A stretch of 64,000 bases of DNA from Artemia franciscana (Eukaryota > Arthropoda > Branchiopoda > Anostraca > Artemiidae), in the NCBI RefSeq assembly GCF_032884065.1, contig NW_027062649.1, positions 2,153,355 through 2,217,354 on the forward strand. The letters are read 5' to 3'. Shown in pieces: positions 57,750 to 64,000 of this stretch. Both the position numbers and the translations under genes were made by a program. Under the pieces are notes generated by a model that did no database searches, was not told where the DNA came from, and saw only the letters and a program-made list of their open reading frames with translations. The stretch's first letter is position 1. Every line of letters begins with the position of its first letter.

Positions 57750-58600
57750 TCCCTGATTTCCTTCCTGTGCACAGGTAGAACCAGTGACTTTAATTCACAG
57801 AAATTTTAGGTGTGAAAGTATTTTCAAAATCTAATCTGATTTTGTTTTGTTTTCTCTGTTTTTAATGAGAATGCAGAAAAACAGTATTTTTCTATGAAAA
57901 TACAAAAAAGTTTAATTAATATAGGGGTGGCCAGACAACCTTAGGGGAGGGACAAATACATTCCCGTATTTAACGCTATGGGTGCAAAACATAGTCATTT
58001 TCCTTTAAACGTTTTACTACAAAAATCACCAAGAACACAAACTCACCCTCAACATGAATAATATTTTTCTTAATTACAACCATACAATCAATTTTCTGGG
58101 CACAGGCTCAAGTCCAGCTCCAATAGCAAAACAATTCCAATAGAGGGAGGTCATATTTTGAGAAGCGGCATTTAGCCCCAACTATTCATATTCCAACGTG
58201 TTATAGCCTCTTTTTTGTACATCTTTCCCTTTGGGGTGATCATGTCTTTACAGGGGAAATTCCCTTCCCGTATACGGGTATAACCAGTAATTGCAATTCA
58301 CCGAAATATTAAGCGGAAAGTATTTTTTAAAATCTTATTAATTAGTATATTATAAAAAAGTATATTTTTTCAGTGAAAATACACCAAAATATGTAATTTT
58401 CAAAATCTAGGGAAGGGACAAACGTTCCCCTCTTCCAATTAGCGCTACCGGGTAAAACCTCACGCTAGTTTCCTTTAAATATTTCACCTCAAAAATTCTC
58501 CGACCCAAACTCACCCTTAACATCAAGAAAATTTTTATTTTAATCACGACCTGTTCCCAATCTTTTGGGCACGTGACCAAACCTAGTTTCAATTCTTATA
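57750..58600 (+). repeat. ~500-bp unit in two diverged tandem copies
   Basis: ACCAGTGACTTTAATTCACA, GGGAGGGACAAATACATTCC, TTCCTTTAAACGTTTTACTA, AACTCACCCTCAACATGAAT and TTCTGGGCACAGGCTCAAG in the first copy correspond to ACCAGTAATTGCAATTCACC, GGGAAGGGACAAACGTTCCC, TTCCTTTAAATATTTCACCT, AACTCACCCTTAACATCAAG and TTTTGGGCACGTGACCAA in the second. Confidence 0.8.
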
Positions 58601-58792
58601 CTACTTGCGCTAAAATTGCGTGATTCAAGTCATGGATGACGTCATCAATCAATACTCCGCGGATTTGAAGGTCGGGAACAGAGAGAGAGAGAGGACGAAC
58701 GGAGGGCAAAGACGAATGAAAAATTGGAAGTTCTAAATAGTTCGCAACTGGAAGCAAACGGAGAAGGATCTTGTTCATTTCGCTTATTCAAT
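58560..58792 (+). promoter_or_regulatory. Ldh: Candidate Ldh promoter and non-coding first exon
   Basis: A less AT-rich, non-repetitive patch lies about 4 kb upstream of the Ldh start codon. It contains GGCACGTGAC (58568-58577, an E-box with the ACGTG core recognised by HIF-type bHLH-PAS factors), TGACGTCA (58637-58644, a CRE), and a GAGAGAGAGAGAGG run (58681-58694, GAGA-factor-like). A strong donor ATGTAAGT lies at 58791-58798. The Ldh coding exon has an acceptor just before its ATG, so an upstream leader exon must exist, and this is the best candidate seen. All of this is inference; no TATA box or initiator was identified. Confidence 0.3.
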
Positions 58793-59511
58793 GTAAGTTT
58801 AAACTTTATTTACATTTGGTTATTTGGAATTGCGTAGTTCATGTTCTCTTATTAGTTAAACTTTATAGCTCAAATATGCTCCATTCAACAATTCCCTAAA
58901 ATATAACAGTTGCTACCATGACTATTAAGTACCCGCCCACCTCCCCAGACTATACACAAAATTTAGCTGATTATATCGGCATGTAGCCTAGCCTATCATT
59001 TTTGTTCTTAAGTCGGTAAATATTTCGCTGTTCACTTTTGCCACAATTGAGTTTTACCCCACCCCTATACATACCAGTTCAGGGTATATATTTGCACACT
59101 AGGGGGTGGGGGTAAAGTTTATTGCTGATGCAAATGAGAAATAACTTTAAACTTTATCCCATTCCCTTAATTTGCAAATATACACCCTAAATTAGTATAT
59201 ATAGGGGCGAGGGTAAAATTCATTTACGGCAAAAGTGATTATTATATTTGGAAAGAGCGTGGAAAAAGGGCATCGAGTAGTATGTTCACTTTACTTGTAA
59301 GTCAATATGAACAGCAAAATATTTATTCTCATTAACAATTGGTTCATATTAGGTAGGCCACGAAATTGTTTTAAATAAATGAAAGCAAAGTTGTATAGCC
59401 TAGAGCTCTATCTGGCCCCATTAGGGTGAGGGGGTGCAGGGACGTATTCGGCACGGAAGTGCCCATTATATTTGAAGAGAGTGATGAATGGGGAATTGGT
59501 TAGTAATACTC
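58793..59511. other. Candidate Ldh intron with a small foldback
   Basis: At 59050-59219 two nested inverted pairs are visible: GTTTTACCCCACCCCTATAC with TATATAGGGGCGAGGGTAAA, and TATATTTGCACACTAGGG-GTAAAGTTT with AAACTTTATCCC-TTTGCAAATATA. Otherwise nothing was recognised. Confidence 0.55.
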
Positions 59512-59785
59512 TTTTGGTCCTAGCCGAGTCGTTAGCACACTGGGATTGAAATCCTTTGTCCAAGGAATGGGGGGGGTCGATTCCTGGTATGGTCGGTTAG
59601 TTGGTTGGGGTGGGGTCAGTGATGTGACTGTAAGTTCAGCCAGAATTGACCCAGCTCTAAATGGGTACCTGGAGAAACCTATGGAAGGCAAGCAGGAAGG
59701 TATAGCCCTGGCTGAAGGGCTACGAAACGAAAATCAGCACCGTCAGTATGGGCTTTTAAGGGGCTAGTGTGGTTATATTTTACAT
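59512..59785 (+). mobile_element. tRNA-derived SINE
   Basis: A box TAGCCGAGTCGTTAGCACAC, B box GGGTCGATTCCTGG near 59575, then GTCAGTGATGTGACTGTAAG, AAATGGGTACCTGGAGAAAC, GGCTGAAGGGCTACGAAACG, ATCAGCACCGTCAG and a GGGGCTAGTGTGGTTAT end. Same family as that at 6919, with an internal deletion of the GAAAGCACAGG segment. Confidence 0.87.
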
Positions 59786-62700
59786 TTTTGTTTTCTGTTT
59801 CACATATTCTGTTGTTATTATATTCCTTAGTCTAGACCTAGTTCAGAAGAGGCCAGGCGTAAGAATAAGAATTTCACCTAATTCTTCATTGCATTCGTAG
59901 ATAGGCTATTTTAATTATTAGATTTGTAGGGTTACGTTCAGTTTAATTGAATTTTCTGATATTCTGATTTTTAATTTTCTGAATATAATGAATGGAAGCA
60001 AGCCTAAGAATTTCGTCCGTATAGCGTTCAGCCCAGAAGAAGACTGTTACCAAAGATGCGGTTGGGATAGGGGGATTGTCATGGTAACAATATCTATATT
60101 TTGGTACAATGTTGAATGGAGCACATTTATTATTTGAGCTATAATGTTTAGTTAATAAGAAAACATAAACTAGATTTTAAAAATACCTTTGTTGGTCTTT
60201 TAATTTAAAAATACATTTTTGGTATTTTCATAGAAAGAAATAAAAAAAAAGAAATGCACCCCCATAAATTTTAAAAAATACATTGCCCCCCCCCCCCTAA
60301 CATTTTAGTGAATTAGTACCCCTGACTGTTACCAAATAATAATTATAAGTCTATCAATAATCAGGCTATGAAATAGTCCAAGAATAGGAATCCCATATCG
60401 CACAAGTCTTTGGATAGTTGTGTCCCTTGATCGCTTTGCTAATTTAGATGAATTATCTTATCCATCAGGTTTGTATTAAAACTCGTTAATGGGCCAAACA
60501 TCACGGGTAAGATGGGATTTCAAACTCGCCGTGCATGGTGAAATCAAACATTTACGCCTTATAGAAGTTTTGTTCGGTCTTGCCTATTACTTTTATTCTG
60601 AATCTAGTTAAATAAGTCCTAGGGTCGGCCTTCAGTCTGGAGTTCCACGTAAATATAATGCTTTTGCCCATAATATCTAAACAAGTCGTCATCTTGTATT
60701 ATTTTGATGACCCCCTGCTCAAGGGTGCATCCGAATATGTACATGTTTATTATTTTTTAAGAATTCGGACAAATTTTGGGAGGGGCTTAAGCCCTGAAAC
60801 ATCCCCCAGGGTACGGTCTAGACCCCCTTCTTCCTTTTCATAGTTATGTGCCTACGTGCATGGACGTACACAGAAGTAGGGTTTGGGGGTTGGCACCCAT
60901 TAGATCCTGAGTTTTTCCAGATTTCAGGACACAAATAATATGTTTTTTTTATGACTGCCCCCCTCAAGGTAAAATATTCTGGCCTACGTGACAGTCTTAT
61001 ATCGACCCAGTAATAAGCTGTTTCTTTGCACATCCGACCCGAGTAAAAGCTACTTATTTATTCTTGTTTAAAAGAATGTAATTGGCGAATCTCCAGTAAA
61101 AAGAAACAAAAAGAAGGTGACGTAACAAACCAAAAGATAGTAGCATGCAGAAACATCGTGATTTTCTCAGTAACAGAATTGTCATATCTGTTAAATAGTG
61201 TTTTCTTTAAGATTTTGATTCCTGTAGGCTACGTAGTATGTATTCCTTCTATATTTTTATTTAAAAAATGTATATTCTCTTATTAGAATATATCCTAGTA
61301 TATGTTATTTTTATTTAGTAAATAGATAGGTACTTACGTATTATACCGACCGCTGTTATTCTCGATCTGTTTAAAACCAGTTTCTCTGTGTTTACTCGGA
61401 GATAAGCAGCTTAGCCTGAGTAAGATAAACTACTATGCAAGTATATTTTAATTTAATACCCAATGTATAAAGTTGGTTAGATATTTATATAATACATTCT
61501 GGGCGGCCCGCTTTCGATAATTCTCTGTTACAGATTCCTTGATTTTGTTGCTCAAGTCTTATATTTTCATCTTGTATTGGTATATTCCATTTAATTAACT
61601 TCACTACTTTAGTGCGGTTGGTATAACGCGTAAGAAGAAATGAAAGTGTAGTCTATATTCTCTTGGGAGGAGTGGAAATGATTGTTATCGTAATTTTTAT
61701 ATACGGTAGAAATACTTTATGTTTTTTTGTTTTTTTTACAAGTCTTGACATTAAAAGAAACGGCTTTACATTGTATCTCCAAAAGTATAAATTATTAAGC
61801 TTAAAATTTTTCATCAAGAGTTATAAAGTCTCGTATGCGAGAACATGTCTCGGGGTTGTGGGGCACAACTAATGAAAAATGTTGGAGATTCAATGCAAGA
61901 GATTTTTTTCAATGTCAAGCATCCTTCAAAAGATATTTAGCAAGTGGATGGGTGTAAGCAGAGCTGCCAACCAGTAAAAAAAATCACTAGATTTTAGTGT
62001 TCTTTTTGGTTGATTTAGTCATTCTCTTCAATAATCTAATGATTTTTGATTTAATGATTTTTTATGCAATGTAAAAAAAAAACACTAGAAATAGTGGTAG
62101 ATCACTAGGTTAGGCAACCCTGGGTGCAAGTCTTCTGCTTATTGGATTGGACCTTACCCTAGCGGCGTAGGAAGGGTTTTATTTGGTGGTTTTATGGGGG
62201 AAGAGGACTCTAAAAAAGACTAAAAAAAGGACAATTAACGTTAGATGGAAAATAAATAGACAATACAGGGAAAAGCTCGATATTTTGGGGAGGACACAGG
62301 CCGAAGCCCGTCCTTCTTTTGTGTGAGTAAATACTAAGACTTATTTTTTTAATGGGTGGCTATGCAGTAAATCAATAGGAGACTATTATAGCGAAAATGT
62401 GGCGAAGTTTAGAATTTTTTGGAAGTGTCTGCTTTGAAAAATGCGCTCATTTGAAGAGTACATTGATAGTTACATAAGAAAAACGCTCAAATGGTGTGAA
62501 TAGGCCCATCTGGTGATGCTGCTACTACTACTGACGTGAGGCTAGTCCAGCTACACATGCCCTCCTTTCATCGGTGGTACAGATACGGCCAGATCTTTGT
62601 GTGGGAAGGGAAGACTTAACCCTAGAGGGATACTGAAGAGTGCATTTGAAACTTGGTTTTTGTGTATTTTAGCAAATATTTCTTAGAAACTCTTGTTTTG

Positions 62701-62901
62701 AGGGTCTTTGCACAATGTTTCCGACTGTTACTCTCTATGTAAAGGTATGCTTTACAGGATTTACCCTCTGTACAAAACGATCGGCTGATTTGACATTTTA
62801 TCCAGTTGTCTTGTCTATCTTTTCTTCTAGTTGTCAACATGATTGTAATATTTCTACCTTCAGTCTCTCTTTAGTTTATGTACATTTTAATTACTTTTGT
62901 A
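59786..62901. other. Upstream or first-intron sequence of Ldh, no exon recognised
   Basis: AT-rich. A run of C lies near 60285-60296. A block at 61965-62125 begins GAGCTGCCAACCAGTAAAAA and ends CACTAGGTTAGGCAACCCTG, with CACTAGA and TCACTAG units repeated inside; it looks like an interspersed repeat with weak inverted ends. No other coding segment was seen. Confidence 0.45.
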
Positions 62902-62914
62902 GAAATAGTTCAAA

Positions 62915-63037
62915 ATGTCCCTCGTCGAAAAACTGATGTACGAAGTTGAACCAGCGGTTCGTGTGTCCGGTGGTAAGGTCACGGTTGTTGGCACTGGCCA
63001 AGTTGGTATGGCCTGCGCTTTCAGTATTTTGACCCAG
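62915..63037 (+). CDS. Ldh: Ldh first coding exon: L-lactate dehydrogenase N-terminus
   Basis: ATG at 62915 follows a probable 5'UTR acceptor (TTACTTTTGTAG, ending 62901). The exon encodes 41 residues and stops at CAG before donor GTAAGT, in phase 0. After an N-terminal arm (MSLVEKLMYEVEPAV) comes the Rossmann-fold start KVTVVGTGQVGMACAFSILT. V-G-x-G-Q-V-G-M-A-x-A-x-S-I-L is the NAD-binding dinucleotide loop of animal L-LDH, and insect LDHs read nearly the same here. The enzyme interconverts pyruvate and lactate in the cytosol. The remaining exons lie beyond the right edge or in unrecognised downstream sequence. Part of this exon is duplicated 240 bp downstream. Confidence 0.93.
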
Positions 63038-63444
63038 GTAAGTCTTCCATCTTTTTCTCTTTCCATAGCTTTGAATTTTTTTAATGTACCCAAAATTTTC
63101 ATAAGCTACTTTTAAACACTTCTAAATGTTGTTTTAATAGTCAAAGATCATATAAAAATTTTCGACATATATGCAATACTTGGATATAAATTTGTAGTGG
63201 CTAGGTCCGGTGGTAAGGTCACGGTTGTTGGCACTGGCCAAGTTGGTAAAGCCTGCGCTTTCAGTATTTTGACCCAGGTAAGTCTTCCATCTTCTTCTCT
63301 TTCCGTAGGTTTGAATTTTTTTTTATTGCACCCAAAGTTTTCATAAGCTACTTTTAAACACTTTCAAACGTTATATTAATAGTCAAAGATTTTATAAAAA
63401 TTTTCGACATATATGCAATACTTGAATATAAATTTGTGGTGGTT
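62964..63444 (+). repeat. 240-bp tandem duplication of the Ldh exon 3' part and intron start
   Basis: TCCGGTGGTAAGGTCACGGT occurs at 62966 and 63206. Copy 1 runs to about 63204 and copy 2 from 63205 to about 63444, including the donor GGTAAGTCTTCCATC and the following intron. The exonic 72 nt differ only at one codon, while the intronic part has more than ten differences. Confidence 0.95.
63206..63277 (+). pseudogene. Duplicated partial Ldh exon with Met-to-Lys change
   Basis: The 24 codons from SGGKVTVVGTGQVG to SILTQ are repeated, with ATG replaced by AAA, so the loop reads GQVGKA instead of GQVGMA. The donor GTAAGT is kept. The only nearby acceptor-like AGs (TTTGTAG, TGGCTAG) have no pyrimidine tract, and neither gives the phase needed after exon 1. 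It is therefore probably not used as an alternative exon. Confidence 0.85.
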
Positions 63445-63682
63445 AAATGAATTGCTCTTTTAGGGGGGGGGGGGGCATAGTGGAGAACAACGCAGCCGCT
63501 ATCTATTCGCTTTTTCTTCCAACCGCTTTGTATAGAAAGAGCCTTCGTAAAAACTTAGAGGGAGGCTCATTCAATTGAAAATGGAAAGTTCGTTCCAATT
63601 TTAAGAGTCAAAAGTGTTTAGATTAAAACAGATTGCGATTTTTCTCATTTTTATGCATCTTTTGTCTATTATGAATTCAGTC
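63445..63682. other. Ldh intron sequence
   Basis: A run of about 13 G lies near 63462. No other feature. Confidence 0.4.
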
Positions 63683-64000
63683 TAAACTAGACCTACGTTG
63701 CCTGGGCAACGTGAAGTGTTGCGGCAACCTATGTCCGGCTTTGCCGATTAAAGTGTTGCGAGAGCAACACTTTGGTTTTGTTTCTTCGCTATCGGTTAAA
63801 TGCTGAAGTTGTCAGCCTATCGAAGCTTTTAAAACAGTATGTTCAAAGAAGAACGCAATCAGTAATCACATGATCACACCCCAGCGTTGAAAAAACAACA
63901 ACAAAAGAATATTGAAAGAAAGGACTAAATTGACTTTGCAGCCAGTTGAACATTATCTTTTTCAATCGTAGACATCGTAACGGATGAAAACTAGGAACAA
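63683..64000 (+). repeat. Repeat family A, second copy, running off the right edge
   Basis: Matches 3195-3460 with the same three hairpins: ACGTTGCCTGGGCAACGT, CCGGCTTTGCCGAT (weaker) and AAAGTGTTGCGAGAGCAACA with CTTT. It also carries GGTTAAATGCTGAAGTTGTC and ACGCAATCAGTAATCACATG, which are deleted from the first unit at 3.3 kb but present at 3.6 kb. Confidence 0.9.

Noticed and set aside
63206-63277. Mutually exclusive alternative Ldh exon.
   Set aside because: No usable acceptor with a pyrimidine tract, the phase does not fit, and there is no in-frame start codon.

Overview
The window is eukaryotic nuclear DNA: AT-rich, with introns that have GT/AG borders, tRNA-derived SINEs, decayed non-LTR and piggyBac transposons, many foldback elements and many tandem repeats. 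The two identifiable genes are animal genes (a heparan sulfate 6-O-sulfotransferase and an L-lactate dehydrogenase), and LDH looks arthropod-like. A crustacean such as a brine shrimp is plausible from the repeat-rich, AT-rich character, but this is a guess that the sequence alone does not prove. Nothing bacterial, viral or CRISPR-like was seen.

Layout. 1-1434: a tandem array of a 127-bp unit leading into one coding exon of an unidentified protein with DPF motifs; each array unit carries the 3' end of the intron plus the 5' half of that exon. 1435-22500: gene-poor DNA with hairpin-rich repeat family A (3.2-5.6 kb), a 60-bp minisatellite (5.6-6.45 kb), SINEs, a triplicated 330-bp unit with a SINE inserted in it, foldback elements, non-LTR retrotransposon relics, and the first copy of a 1.2-1.7 kb repeat family here called B. 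22536-48274: a five-exon Hs6st gene on the + strand. Its exons join without a phase error into a 394-residue type II membrane enzyme (exon 1 = signal anchor, exons 2-5 = sulfotransferase domain). Its introns hold an antisense piggyBac pseudogene, a jockey-like RT fragment, two more B copies, a 38.1-38.5 kb palindrome, a 199-bp satellite and (TA)n tracts. 48275-58500: local duplications, reverse-oriented B copies and a 1-kb element with long inverted ends. 58560-63037: the 5' part of Ldh (candidate promoter and leader exon, then the first coding exon) with a 240-bp tandem duplication of that exon. The window ends in another copy of repeat A.

How it fits together. Hs6st would act in the Golgi, 6-O-sulfating heparan sulfate. 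Ldh is a cytosolic NAD-dependent enzyme that continues beyond the right edge. The two genes are adjacent and co-directional, but no functional link is implied. The most unusual theme is that three independent local tandem duplications have each copied part of an exon together with flanking intron or UTR (1-1.4 kb, 48.15-48.7 kb, 62.96-63.44 kb). No new multi-gene system was found; the most novel material is the repeat families and these partial-exon duplications.
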